Source of the DNA: an uncultured Clostridia bacterium
GTDB lineage: Bacteria; Bacillota; Clostridia; Christensenellales; Aristaeellaceae
Assembly (NCBI GenBank): GCA_944333055.1
Contig: CALVKT010000065.1
Coordinates: 1-55,260 of the forward strand
Direction of reading: 5' to 3'
Length of the DNA stretch: 55,260 nucleotides
This document shows positions 34,694-43,539 of the stretch, piece after piece. Below the pieces are notes generated by a model that saw only the letters and a list, made by a program, of their open reading frames with translations, ran no database searches and was not told the DNA's origin. Made by a program: the position numbers and the translations under genes. Numbering within the stretch: the first letter of the stretch is position 1; each line of letters begins with the position of its first letter.

Positions 34694-36464
34694 TCAGCCG
34701 TTTCCTTCAAAGAGCCACGCCTGCGGCACGTATCCCGTCTGGCCCGAATCGCTCAGAAGGATGTACAGTTCATCATTGACCACGCCGATGACATGATACG
34801 GCTCGTCCATTTGGATGGCATGTCCACCCGTTATACGGTCATAAGCCGGGCGGGAATCGTAATGTTCACGATATACGAGCTGAGGGAAGGCTTCGTCCAC
34901 CGCGTCCATGGCCTCTCCAAAGGCGAGGTATTTCGTCATCATCCAGCCGCGCAGACCGCTCAGCCCCACGAGCACTTCAAACCACGCGCCCTCTTGCGAG
35001 AGCACCTGCACGGGGGTTCCGTTATAGAATTTTCCGAGCGATTCGGCCTTTCGATCCGGTTTGACGCGCAGGTGCAGGCGGTCGGCGGGATCGGGGTTAT
35101 GGACCACCGCCCAGCCTGCGCGGTCGATCATGTTGGTGATCTCCGCTTCGCTGCTTGGCAGGGCGCGAAGATCGACCTGATCCAGTGTGCCCATTTTTAC
35201 GTTGCCGACGCAGACGCATTTCTCATCGTATTCATCCCACACCTGTAATCCGTAATAAACCGCACCAAAGGATACATCTCCGTCATTTGGGCTGCATAGC
35301 TCAGCCGCCAGATGCCATCCACGGTGCGCTCGTAGCACACATAGCCTTCCCGGGTGGAACCGCCCCACTCAATCTGCAATTCGCCGTCCCCTTCATGGAA
35401 CAGATCCAGCGAGGTATTCTGGGGCAGGGGCGGTGTGCGCACATCCACGTCATATCCGCCTTGCGCGTCCTCGCAAACCACCTGTACGCGGCGCGTGCCT
35501 TCATCACTCTGCGTCATGAGTACGAGGCCATGCTGCTGCAGATCGCTGTGGATCACCTCGTCCGTCACCGGGACCAGCGAGGGATCAAAGGCGTCCTCTG
35601 TCAAAAAGGTGTCGCCCCAGCCGCTGGCGTCGATGAGGCTTTCCACGGGTTCTGTTTTCAGCCTTTCCAGGAGGCGGGCGGACAACGGCAGCGACATCAT
35701 ATCCATTTCCGAGGTCAGACCGGCCCCTGCCTGCCATGGCGTTCGTTTGATGGTCAGATAGCCCTCTTCAATCCGGACGTAGTCCGCCTCGGCCCAATCC
35801 CCCCAGCCAGAGATGGCGTATCGACTCAGCTGATAGCCGGGAAACGCCTGGGCCAGCGCTTGCGCTGTCAGCGCTGCCCGCGCCATGGCCTCTGCAGGCG
35901 TGGCCGGATGATGCTCAAAGTCATGAATCCCGCTGTTCATGAATGGTTCGCCCGCATCCACAACGGCCTCGGGCGCGGTGCTTCCCGCCGGATAGTAGGC
36001 CAGCGATGTGCCGCGGATCATCACATGGCCATCATAGCGGGCCGGATCATACCAGCCGCAGACGGTGAAGGCGGCGCCATCGAAATGATAGGACAGATAC
36101 GCGCCGCTGTCGCTGACGATGTCAAAGCCCAGCGCATCGCCATAGGCCGAGCCGTCCGGGCGCTGCCGGAGCGCCGTGTGACGGCGTAAATGGATATCGC
36201 GAGTTCCGCTCATCGCCTCGCCGCTGCGAAGATTGCTCCACGCTCCATCCTTGCAGATGTAGCCATGCAGCCCCCATCCGCTTTCTGTCAGGACAAACGC
36301 CTGCCGTCCGGCATATCAAACAGCAACACGTCCCTCACAGAATCGTATCCATCCTGCGCCAGGTGATCCAGAAGTTCCTGCGGCAACTTGTCCGCCATGG
36401 CCACGGCGCCGGTGCAGCACAGGAGCAACACAAGGGTCATCAAACAGCACACGCACCTCAACAT
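34694..36464 (-). pseudogene. Secreted SH3-domain protein interrupted by two frameshifts (about 590 codons)
   Basis: Three successive minus-strand frames make one protein. Frame 1 starts at ATG 36464 after GGGAGG with a signal peptide (MLRCVCCLMTLVLLLCCTGA) and runs to FDMPDG, then hits TGA near 36300. Frame 2 continues with FVLTESGWGLHGYICKDGAW and EAMSGTRDIHLRRHTALRQR to WRLSYAAQM near 35290. Frame 3 carries NDGDVSFGAVYYGLQVWDEY to the stop at 34694 and includes an SH3_3 domain (DRLHLRVKPDRKAESLGKFY to GLRGWMMTKYLAFG). Both shifts have the same sign, each equal to one missing base. Either a decaying gene or two sequencing errors. Function unknown; SH3_3 domains often bind cell-wall peptides. 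A smaller SH3-type protein lies 0.6 kb away. Confidence 0.75.
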
Positions 36465-36627
36465 TCGATCCTCCCCAACTCACACAAAGACAGGGCAGCA
36501 TGCGGCGGTGCGGGTGCCATGCCGTGACGGCATCGCGATCAAATGCGCCGCCGCCCGCGCCGCCATGCTGTACGGGCTTTTATACAACAGACGAATGACA
36601 ACCCCGTTTCTTCCGCATTTTTCCAAA

Positions 36628-36882
36628 TCACCCTTCATTTTCCTGCCATCTGTCTTTCATGAAAGCCGCCATGCGGGCATCTCCTCGCCGCGTCGTTTCC
36701 ACCCCGGTCACGCCTTTCAGGGTGATGCGTCGAATCGCATACAGGATAGCAGGCGGTGTGATGACGCCCCTCAGCGTGAAGATGGGCTCGGGGTGATCCC
36801 GCATGCGGCCGAGCATGTGTTCCCTTTCGCTCTGCGGCCGCGATGCGCCGCCGGAGCCGATGCGGGACTTCTTCCATTCCAC
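36628..36882 (-). CDS. Hypothetical protein, 84 aa
   Basis: A possible gene from GTG at 36882, seven bases after GGGGGA, encoding a basic protein (RPQSEREHMLGRMRDHPEPI, then RRITLKGVTGVETTRRGDAR). It has no signal peptide or membrane span and no family is recognised; HMLGRMRDHPEPIFTLRGVI could be a small globular core. Codon composition is acceptable but the evidence is only the open frame and ribosome site. It lies between two SH3-type secreted protein loci on opposite strands. The 163 bases between it and the broken SH3 gene hold nothing recognisable. Confidence 0.35.
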   Translation of the reverse strand: MEWKKSRIGSGGASRPQSEREHMLGRMRDHPEPIFTLRGVITPPAILYAIRRITLKGVTGVETTRRGDARMAAFMKDRWQENEG

Positions 36883-37027
36883 GGCGCAATCCCCCGCGCA
36901 GGCTTTACAAAACACGGCAGATTTGTTATCATAAGCATAGAACAAAAGACGGACGCGCTTGCCCGGCGGGCGCGCGTTTTGAACGCCGTTTTTCTCCCGC
37001 GACGCCTTTGAACAGGAGGTTTTGACG

Positions 37028-37564
37028 ATGCGTTGTCTCAAATGGATGCTGGTCGTGCTGATGCTCTGCCTGCTGCCGTGCATGGCGTTGAGCGAGGCTG
37101 TCGACGCGGACGTGCTCGCGCCCATCGCCATGGAACCGGAGGCGCAGGCGCAGGTGCTGGAACTCTACTGCGGCCCGACGCAGGGCTTCTACCGCCACGG
37201 CGAACAGACGCTTGACACCGGCAAGCCCTACGTGCTCTTTGGCCGCTACGACTGCTGGGCCATGGTCGCGCAGGGCACGCCGGAGGCCTTCGGCCCGGTC
37301 GGCTGGGTCGAGGCGGGCGCCATCCCCGAAATGCCGGAGGAGCCGTCCGCCGCATTTGAAAACGGTTTTGCCGCCACGGTCGAGGAGACCGCCCCGCTGA
37401 CGGACAACCCGCTCGCCGCCGAGCCGTTTGCCACGTGGGACGCCGCGCTCGCCCAGGGCGATGCCATCACCATCCTCGCCCAGCTGGACGGCTGGCTCTA
37501 CGTGCAGTCGGAGATCGGGGACACGCCGGTGCGCGCGTTCATCAAGGCCGATACCGTCTACTGA
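37028..37564 (+). CDS. Secreted SH3-like protein, 178 aa
   Basis: Signal peptide MRCLKWMLVVLMLCLLPCMA then two SH3-like repeats: VLELYCGPTQGFYRHGEQTL to GPVGWVEAGAIPE, and APLTDNPLAAEPFATWDAAL to GDTPVRAFIKADTVY. The pattern of a short beta-strand, a variable loop and a closing GW/AFIK is that of bacterial SH3_3 domains, which commonly bind peptidoglycan stems; this assignment is by pattern only. ATG at 37028 is eight bases after GGAGG. It ends at a good terminator and is probably a single-gene unit. Confidence 0.65.
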   Translation: MRCLKWMLVVLMLCLLPCMALSEAVDADVLAPIAMEPEAQAQVLELYCGPTQGFYRHGEQTLDTGKPYVLFGRYDCWAMVAQGTPEAFGPVGWVEAGAIPEMPEEPSAAFENGFAATVEETAPLTDNPLAAEPFATWDAALAQGDAITILAQLDGWLYVQSEIGDTPVRAFIKADTVY

Positions 37565-37571
37565 GCCGACG

Positions 37572-37598
37572 GGCAGCGCTTCGCGGCGCTGCCTTTTT
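37572..37598 (+). terminator. Intrinsic terminator after the SH3-like gene
   Basis: Stem GGCAGCGC / GCGCTGCC, six-base loop, then TTTTT. Confidence 0.88.
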
Positions 37599-37679
37599 CG
37601 CGCCCGCGCGCCGTGCGTTTGCCGCGCGGCCCCGTCGGGCAGACTGTGTATGATGAATCCGAAAAGAGGTGTCCCGCGC

Positions 37680-38456
37680 GTGCCTTCTTCCAAGCATGAC
37701 GCCATCGCCGTGTTTGATTCCGGCGTGGGCGGCGTCAGCGTGCTGCGCGAGCTGATCCGTCTCATGCCGCAGGAGCGATATCTCTACTACGGCGATTCCG
37801 CCAACGCGCCCTACGGCACGCGCCCCACGCAGCAGGTGCGCGAGCTGACGCTCGCCGCCGCCGAAGGGCTCATGGCGCGCGGCTGCAAGGCGCTGGTCGT
37901 CGCCTGCAACACGGCGACGGCCGCAGCCATCAAGGACCTGCGCGCGCGCTATCCGGAGAAGATCATCATCGGCATCGAACCGGCGCTCAAGGTGGCCGCC
38001 GACCACTTCCCCGGCGGGGAGATCGGCGTGATGGCCACGCCGCTGACGCTGCGCGAGGAGAAGTTCGACGCGCTGCTCCATCGCTTCACGGACGCCGTGC
38101 ACGTGCACCTCATCCCTGCGCCGGGCCTCGTGGAGCTGGTGGAGCGCGGCCTGGCCGACAGCTCCGATGCCGATGCGCTGCTCGCGCCGCTGCTCGCGCC
38201 GTATCACGACAAGCTCGACGCCGTCGTGCTGGGCTGCACGCACTACCCCTTCGCCGCCGCGACGATCGCGCGGCTGCTGGGCGCGCGCACTGCGCTGCTG
38301 GACGGCGGCCCCGGCACCGCGCGCCAGACCCGGCGCAGGCTTCAGGACGAGGGATTGCTGCTTGAAAGCGGTCCGGGCGAGCTGATCATCGAAAACAGCG
38401 CCGGTTCCGAGCAGACGAACGAATTGTGCCGCGTGCTGCTCGCGCAGGGCGTGTGA
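37680..38456 (+). CDS. murI: Glutamate racemase, 258 aa
   Basis: Makes D-glutamate for peptidoglycan. AIAVFDSGVGGVSVLRELIR with the substrate-binding Asp-Ser, YYGDSANAPYGTRP, the first catalytic Cys in VVACNTATAAAIKDL and the second in LGCTHYPFAAATI are intact. GTG start at 37680, about ten bases after AAGAGGTG; an upstream in-frame ATG overlaps the ribosome site region. No terminator is visible after its stop, where the AT-rich restriction island begins within about 60 bases. Confidence 0.97.
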   Translation: MPSSKHDAIAVFDSGVGGVSVLRELIRLMPQERYLYYGDSANAPYGTRPTQQVRELTLAAAEGLMARGCKALVVACNTATAAAIKDLRARYPEKIIIGIEPALKVAADHFPGGEIGVMATPLTLREEKFDALLHRFTDAVHVHLIPAPGLVELVERGLADSSDADALLAPLLAPYHDKLDAVVLGCTHYPFAAATIARLLGARTALLDGGPGTARQTRRRLQDEGLLLESGPGELIIENSAGSEQTNELCRVLLAQGV

Positions 38457-38568
38457 ACGGGCGCCGCTGCGGATGGTATGTGAAGGGGCTTCGGCACTTT
38501 CATCTATCTTTGGAAAACTGGGAATGATATTGCGGGAAATATTCGGTATAGAAAAAATCCCAGATATC

Positions 38569-38597
38569 TTGAAAAATCAAATCTGATGTGCTATATT
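38569..38597 (+). promoter_or_regulatory. Promoter of the restriction-modification operon, flanked by palindromes
   Basis: TTGAAA (38569-38574), 17 bases, TATATT (38592-38597), 41 bases before the methyltransferase. AGATATCT (38562-38569) overlaps the -35 and ATACTGGTAT (38604-38613) covers the likely transcription start; either could be an operator. Confidence 0.65.
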
Positions 38598-38637
38598 GGG
38601 GCAATACTGGTATGATAATTCCCCCGGAGGTCTTGGT

Positions 38638-39789
38638 ATGGCAAAACAGGTACATATAAGAGTTGAAGACGAAGTTTACGAAGCCCTGACTGAATATTCT
38701 TCAGACAAAGGACAATCCATACAGGACTGTATTTCAAGCGCGATCAAGCAGATGCTGGTCAAGGCAAAGGAAGTCCCTGCCCACGCTCAAGAGCAGTATA
38801 CCTTCATCGATCTCTTCGCCGGTATTGGTGGTATGCATATTGCGTATGAATCTGCCGGAGCCAGATGTGTATATGCCAATGAGTGGAACAAATACAGCCA
38901 GCAGACCTATTATGCCAACTTTGGTATTCAGCCCGATGATGATATTACCAAAGTCGCAGCACAGGACATTCCTGATCACGATATTCTTGTGGCTGGTTTT
39001 CCCTGTCAACCTTTTTCTATTGCAGGTGTATCCAAGAAGCAGAGCCTGGGGCGTGCCACCGGTTTTGAGGACAAAACACAGGGAACGCTTTTCTTTGATG
39101 TATGCAGAATTCTGAAAGCGAAGCGTCCAAAAGCCTTTATGCTTGAAAATGTCAAGAATTTGTGTAGCCATGATCGCGGTCGCACATTCAAAGTGATTCA
39201 GGAGTCTCTTGCCGAACTGAACTACAAAGTGTTTTTCCAGATTCTGGATGGAAAGGCCTACGTGCCGCAGCATCGCGAGCGTATCGTCATTGTTGGCTTT
39301 GATATGGAACGGTATGGAGAGAACATCAACTTTGAGTTTACTTTGAAACCAGGCAAACAGCAGCCGGTTATGAGAGATATTCTTGAAACCAATGTCAGCG
39401 ACAAATACACTCTTTCTGATAAGCTGTGGGCCTATTTGCAAAACTACGCTGCAAAACACAAGGCTGCCGGCAATGGCTTTGGTTATGGCATCGCTTCCCT
39501 TGATGGCATCAGCAGAACGATCAGTGCCCGCTATTACAAGGACGGATCTGAAATTCTGATTGCACAGGAAGGAAAGAATCCCCGCAGACTGACCCCCAGA
39601 GAGTGTGCAAGACTCCAGGGCTTTCCTGACAGTTTCAAAATCCCCGTTTCTGACACCCAGGCATACAAGCAGTTTGGTAATTCTGTGGTAGTTCCGCTTA
39701 TGGCCGAAGTCGCCAGACTTGTTGTTGGAAAACTGGAAGAACTGGACGATACAGTAACCGTTTTCAAAGCTGAAGGGATGGTTGGATAA
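38638..39789 (+). CDS. DNA (cytosine-5) methyltransferase with N-terminal RHH-like domain, EcoRII/Dcm type, 383 aa
   Basis: Methylates cytosine at C5; its partner suggests recognition of CCWGG. Motif I FIDLFAGIGG lies at residues 56-65, motif IV AGFPCQPFS with catalytic Cys 123, motif VI LENVKNL, motif VIII QHRERIVIVG, motif X QFGNSVVVPLM. Residues 3-42 (KQVHIRVEDEVYEALTEYSS, then IQDCISSAIKQML) have the beta-helix-helix layout of ribbon-helix-helix DNA-binding proteins, so the enzyme may repress its own operon, as the N-terminal region of M.EcoRII and M.SsoII does by other folds. ATG at 38638 is six bases after GGAGGT. The restriction gene begins immediately after its stop codon. Confidence 0.93.
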   Translation: MAKQVHIRVEDEVYEALTEYSSDKGQSIQDCISSAIKQMLVKAKEVPAHAQEQYTFIDLFAGIGGMHIAYESAGARCVYANEWNKYSQQTYYANFGIQPDDDITKVAAQDIPDHDILVAGFPCQPFSIAGVSKKQSLGRATGFEDKTQGTLFFDVCRILKAKRPKAFMLENVKNLCSHDRGRTFKVIQESLAELNYKVFFQILDGKAYVPQHRERIVIVGFDMERYGENINFEFTLKPGKQQPVMRDILETNVSDKYTLSDKLWAYLQNYAAKHKAAGNGFGYGIASLDGISRTISARYYKDGSEILIAQEGKNPRRLTPRECARLQGFPDSFKIPVSDTQAYKQFGNSVVVPLMAEVARLVVGKLEELDDTVTVFKAEGMVG

Positions 39790-40962
39790 ATGACCGAAGG
39801 ATACGCTATTCAGGCCATACAATCCGTTTTAAGCAGTCAGCAGGCATATTGCAAGTTCCTGTCTGCAAATGATTCCGGTGCAACCGGTGGACACCAGAGC
39901 GGTATCCTGATTTCAAAAGCCGCCAAAGACATGATGTTTGCACAGGCGCTTGAAAATGAAAACATCCTGAAACGGACGGTCGAAATCAAGTGGCAGAATG
40001 ATATTTGCACAACAAGCAGCTTCACATACTACAGCAGCAAGAACGAGCTGCGCATCACAAGATTTGGTCGAAATTTTCCTTTTCTGAATCCGGATCAGAC
40101 CGGTGCTCTCTTTGTGTTCACACGACAGGATACAGACCAGTATAGCGCGTTTTTCCTCGAAACCGAAGAAGATATTGAACAGTTCCTGAGTGCCTTTGGT
40201 ATCGGTCCAACTGAAACCAATCGGCTTATAGATACAGGAAGTGTGCTGCCTGAAACACAGGAACACATCGCAATTCAGGAGTTTATTCACTCACTGACAG
40301 TAGATTTTCCGCAGTCGGATGTCATGTCCGCTGCAGCAAGAGATATTCAAAACAGAGTATATAATCACCTTGAGTATATCCGCACGAATCCGGATCGCAA
40401 AATCATTGAGTGGACAAACACTGAATACGCCCTGTTCCGGGCAATCGAACACGCCCGCTATGGCGATAAGATTTCTCGTGGCTTTGCTACGGTGGACGAG
40501 TTTATCACTATGGCCAACATGGTACTCAATCGCCGCAAGAGCAGAGCCGGAAAGAGTCTTGAACACCATTTATCTGCTATTTTTGACGGGAATGACATCA
40601 TGTATGATGCACAGGCTGTGACCGAGGGCAACAAAAAGCCGGACTTTCTGTTTCCTTCACAGGCTGCATACCATCATGCTGCATATCCTGTAGAGAAGCT
40701 GGTTTCTCTGGCTGCAAAGACAACCTGTAAAGACCGTTGGCGTCAGGTTATCAACGAAGCAGACCGGTTAAGGGGTATGCCTAAGTATCTCTGTACCCTT
40801 CAGCAGGGCGTTTCTCCGGCACAGATGGATGAAATGCAGGCAGAAAATGTCATCCTCGTTGTACCCCGACCTTACATCAAGGCCTATCCGGAAGATCGGC
40901 GTGATCGTATCTGGACAGTTTCAAATTTCGTGAAATTTGTCCGGGAAGTGGAAGGTCTTTGA
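39790..40962 (+). CDS. EcoRII-type type IIE restriction endonuclease, 390 aa
   Basis: Cuts unmethylated CCWGG (inferred from similarity), needing a second effector site. N-terminal effector domain (about 1-160) contains the EcoRII-N block ANDSGATGGHQSGILISKAA. The C-terminal catalytic domain (about 180-390) carries the PD-(D/E)XK residues in EGNKKPDFLFPSQAAYHHAA and LAAKTTCKDRWRQVINEADR, the most conserved stretch of EcoRII-like enzymes. Length agrees with EcoRII (about 400). ATG directly follows the methyltransferase stop, so the two are translationally linked with methylase first. Intact, hence the island is probably active. Confidence 0.92.
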   Translation: MTEGYAIQAIQSVLSSQQAYCKFLSANDSGATGGHQSGILISKAAKDMMFAQALENENILKRTVEIKWQNDICTTSSFTYYSSKNELRITRFGRNFPFLNPDQTGALFVFTRQDTDQYSAFFLETEEDIEQFLSAFGIGPTETNRLIDTGSVLPETQEHIAIQEFIHSLTVDFPQSDVMSAAARDIQNRVYNHLEYIRTNPDRKIIEWTNTEYALFRAIEHARYGDKISRGFATVDEFITMANMVLNRRKSRAGKSLEHHLSAIFDGNDIMYDAQAVTEGNKKPDFLFPSQAAYHHAAYPVEKLVSLAAKTTCKDRWRQVINEADRLRGMPKYLCTLQQGVSPAQMDEMQAENVILVVPRPYIKAYPEDRRDRIWTVSNFVKFVREVEGL

Positions 40963-40963
40963 A

Positions 40964-41416
40964 ATGGCTGATATTGTTTCCCCGGAGCGCCGCAGCAAAA
41001 ATATGGCGGCGATCCGTTCTAAGGATACAAAACCGGAGATTTATCTGCGGAAGCTCCTGTTTGCAAAGGGGTATCGTTATCGTATTGCTGAGAAGTCAAT
41101 ACCTGGACATCCGGATATATTTCTTCGCAAGTACAACACGGCCATCTTTGTGCATGGATGTTTCTGGCACAGGCATCAGGGCTGCAAATATGCATATACT
41201 CCCAAATCCCATGTAGAATTCTGGCAAAAGAAGTTCGATGACAATAACCGGCGGGATGCTCTAGTCAAAGCAGAATTGAAAGAAAAGAGAATAAAATGTC
41301 TCGTTGTCTGGGAATGCACGATAGAACAGATGATGAAGTTACCGCAATTCAGAAATCAAAAAATAGAGAATATCTGTTCCTTTATTTCTTCTGATGATAT
41401 GAAAATGGAAATATAG
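40964..41416 (+). CDS. vsr: Very short patch repair endonuclease, 150 aa
   Basis: Nicks 5' to the T of T:G mismatches made when 5-methylcytosine deaminates at CCWGG, directing repair back to C:G. Characteristic sequence: SPERRSKNMAAIRSKDTKPE, then PGHPDIFLRKYNTAIFVHGC with the catalytic Asp and HGCFWHRHQGCKYAYTPKSH with zinc and active-site His/Cys residues. Normal length. It starts one base after the endonuclease stop codon, so all three genes form one operon and the repair enzyme offsets the methyltransferase's mutagenic effect. Confidence 0.96.
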   Translation: MADIVSPERRSKNMAAIRSKDTKPEIYLRKLLFAKGYRYRIAEKSIPGHPDIFLRKYNTAIFVHGCFWHRHQGCKYAYTPKSHVEFWQKKFDDNNRRDALVKAELKEKRIKCLVVWECTIEQMMKLPQFRNQKIENICSFISSDDMKMEI

Positions 41417-41491
41417 TTACGGCCGGAGAGCTGAATGGCACTATTGTAGAAAACTGAATACAATAACTATCCTGAAAGGGTTAAGTTCTAT

Positions 41492-41602
41492 ATGCCACTC
41501 CAGGAACAGCCTGCAGGTATCACGTCTATTCATGGCGGCGCAATGGAGATTCTTTGTATTCTACCCAACGAACAGAACAAAGGATATGGCACAGAACTGT
41601 AA
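41492..41602 (+). pseudogene. Fragment of a GNAT acetyltransferase, 36 codons
   Basis: From an ATG at 41492 the frame ends GGAMEILCILPNEQNKGYGTEL and a stop at 41602. That ending is the beta4-alpha3 acetyl-CoA loop of GNAT enzymes (ILP.EQNKGYGTEL, equivalent to Q/R-x-x-G-x-G). The rest of the domain is missing on both sides, so this is a remnant rather than a gene. Composition matches the AT-rich island. Confidence 0.5.
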
Positions 41603-41644
41603 TCTTCAGTTATTGGCACGTGCTTGAATGCGGTAGATACTATG

Positions 41645-41697
41645 AACCGGTAAGTAACACTCTGCTGCCATACCCAATGAGTGCCGGTTTCCTTTTT
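41645..41697 (+). terminator. Possible terminator at the end of the restriction island
   Basis: Two stacked stems AACCGG/CCGGTT and CACTC/GAGTG, separated by a seven-base bulge, followed by TCCTTTTTCATTTT. From 41603 to 41800 nothing coding is seen; the GC-rich background resumes near 41720 with a CGCGCCG / CGGCGCG hairpin. Confidence 0.35.
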
Positions 41698-41800
41698 CAT
41701 TTTCCTTTAAATCCAAATCAATCGTCATCTCGCGCCGTTCCCGCGGCGCGTTTGTTGCGCTTTGCCCTTATCCCACCGGCTTTTTTCTGCACCTTGATTC

Positions 41801-41829
41801 TTTTCAATCGGCATCGGTTATGCTATACT
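41801..41829 (+). promoter_or_regulatory. Promoter of prfC
   Basis: TTTTCA (41801-41806), 17 bases, TATACT (41824-41829), about 64 bases before the start. Confidence 0.6.
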
Positions 41830-41892
41830 ATATCATTGTTGAAAAAATATGATTTGCTGTGAAAATGGGCTCTCCCAAGGAGGACTGCATCC

Positions 41893-43506
41893 ATGCCTGA
41901 CATGACTCAGCCCGGCGCGCTCGCGCGCGAAACCGCCCGCCGCCGGACGTTTGCCATTATCTCCCACCCGGACGCCGGCAAGACGACCATGACCGAAAAG
42001 CTGCTGCTGTATTCGGGTGCCATCCGCACCGCCGGCAGCGTCAAGGCGCGCAAGAGCGACAAGCACGCCACCAGCGACTGGATGGAAATCGAGAAGCAGC
42101 GCGGCATCTCCGTCACCTCCTCCGCCATGCAGTTCGAGTTTGACGGCTTCCACATCAACATCCTGGACACGCCCGGCCACCAGGACTTCTCCGAGGACAC
42201 CTACCGCGTGCTCGTGGCGGCGGACAGCGCCGTGATGATGATCGACGCGGCCAAGGGCGTGGAAGCGCAGACCATCAAGCTCTTCAAGGTCTGCCGCCTG
42301 CGCCACATCCCGATTTTTACATTCGTCAACAAGATGGATCGCGCGGCCAAGGACCCCTTCTCCCTGATGGAGGAGATCGAACAGGTGCTGGGCATCCGCG
42401 CCTGCCCGGTCAACTGGCCCATCGGCACGGACGGCGACTTCAAGGGCGTCTATCACCGCGACACGAAGATGGTCGAGCTCTACGAGAGCGGCGACCACGG
42501 CAAGATCCGCGTGGAGAAGATGGACGTGACGCTCGACGATCCCGCCCTGCCCGGTCTGCTGGGCGACCGCCTCTACGCGCGGCTGATGGACGAGATCGAG
42601 CTGCTGGACATGGCCGGCGACGCGTTTGACCTTGACCTCGTGCGCGCGGGCGAGCTGACGCCCATGTTCTTCGGCTCCGCCATCACCAACTTCGGCGTGG
42701 AACCGTTCCTCACCCGATTCCTCGAATACTCCACCCCGCCCGTGGCGCGAGAGAGCGACGAGGGGCTTGTGCAGCCGACCGACGAGGATTTCTCCGGCTT
42801 CATCTTCAAGATTCAGGCGAACATGAACCCGGCCCACCGCGACCGGCTCGCCTTCATGCGCATCTGTTCCGGCACGTTCACCAAGGGCATGTCCGTCTGG
42901 CACAGCGGCACGAACAAGATGATCCAGCTCAAGCAGCCCCAGCAGTTCATGGCCGACGAGCGCGGCGCGGTGGAGACCGCCTACCCCGGCGACATCATCG
43001 GCCTGTTCGATCCGGGCATCTTCCGCCTGGGCGACACGCTGTGCACCGGCAGGAAGCGCCGCTACGAGGGCATCCCCGTCTTCGCGCCGGAGTTCTTTGC
43101 GCGCGTCTCCTCCGTGGACAGCCTCAGGCGCAAGCAGTTCGTCAAGGGCGTCGTGCAGCTCGCCGAGGAGGGCACCATCCAGACGTTCAAGCGTCCGGGC
43201 ATCGGCTTTGAGGAGATCATCATCGGCGTGGTCGGCGTGCTGCAATTTGAGGTGCTTGAGCACCGGCTCAAGACCGAATACAACGCGGAGATCCGCCGCC
43301 AGCAGCTCAACTACCGCTTCGTGCGCTGGATCACCAGGACGCCCAAGCCCGTTGAGCAGCTCAAGCTCTCCAGCACCTGCTCGCTGGCGCAGGACAGCCA
43401 CGACCGCGACGTCATCCTCTTTGAAAACGAGTGGTCCATCCGCTGGGCGCTGGAGAACAACGAGGGCCTTGAGCTCGCGGAAACCGCGTCGCGCAACGCG
43501 GAATAA
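41893..43506 (+). CDS. prfC: Peptide chain release factor 3, 537 aa
   Basis: GTPase that removes RF1/RF2 from the ribosome after termination. G1 [20 protein letters not shown], the RF3-type switch [21 protein letters not shown]3 [16 protein letters not shown]4 FVNKMDR, and domains II/III through [20 protein letters not shown]. Length is typical. ATG at 41893 nine bases after GGAGG. Followed after 33 bases by typA, another translational GTPase; the two are probably cotranscribed. Confidence 0.97.
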   Translation: MPDMTQPGALARETARRRTFAIISHPDAGKTTMTEKLLLYSGAIRTAGSVKARKSDKHATSDWMEIEKQRGISVTSSAMQFEFDGFHINILDTPGHQDFSEDTYRVLVAADSAVMMIDAAKGVEAQTIKLFKVCRLRHIPIFTFVNKMDRAAKDPFSLMEEIEQVLGIRACPVNWPIGTDGDFKGVYHRDTKMVELYESGDHGKIRVEKMDVTLDDPALPGLLGDRLYARLMDEIELLDMAGDAFDLDLVRAGELTPMFFGSAITNFGVEPFLTRFLEYSTPPVARESDEGLVQPTDEDFSGFIFKIQANMNPAHRDRLAFMRICSGTFTKGMSVWHSGTNKMIQLKQPQQFMADERGAVETAYPGDIIGLFDPGIFRLGDTLCTGRKRRYEGIPVFAPEFFARVSSVDSLRRKQFVKGVVQLAEEGTIQTFKRPGIGFEEIIIGVVGVLQFEVLEHRLKTEYNAEIRRQQLNYRFVRWITRTPKPVEQLKLSSTCSLAQDSHDRDVILFENEWSIRWALENNEGLELAETASRNAE

Positions 43507-43539
43507 CCCCTTGACTTGAGAGAAAGAAGGACTTTCACT

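Larger units (their letters stand above)
38470..41700 (+). other. AT-rich restriction-modification island (EcoRII type with Vsr)
   Basis: Between murI and prfC the base composition falls sharply from the GC-rich background to a visibly AT-rich stretch with different codon choice (many AAA, GAA and ATT codons). It holds methyltransferase, restriction enzyme and Vsr genes in one tight operon, plus an acetyltransferase remnant. This indicates recent horizontal acquisition. No integrase, transposase or clear flanking repeat was found, so the transfer mechanism is unknown; edges are approximate. Confidence 0.85.

Noticed and set aside
38457-41890. Insertion sequence or integrase bounding the restriction island
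   Set aside because: No transposase frame, terminal inverted repeat or convincing target duplication could be found at either edge.
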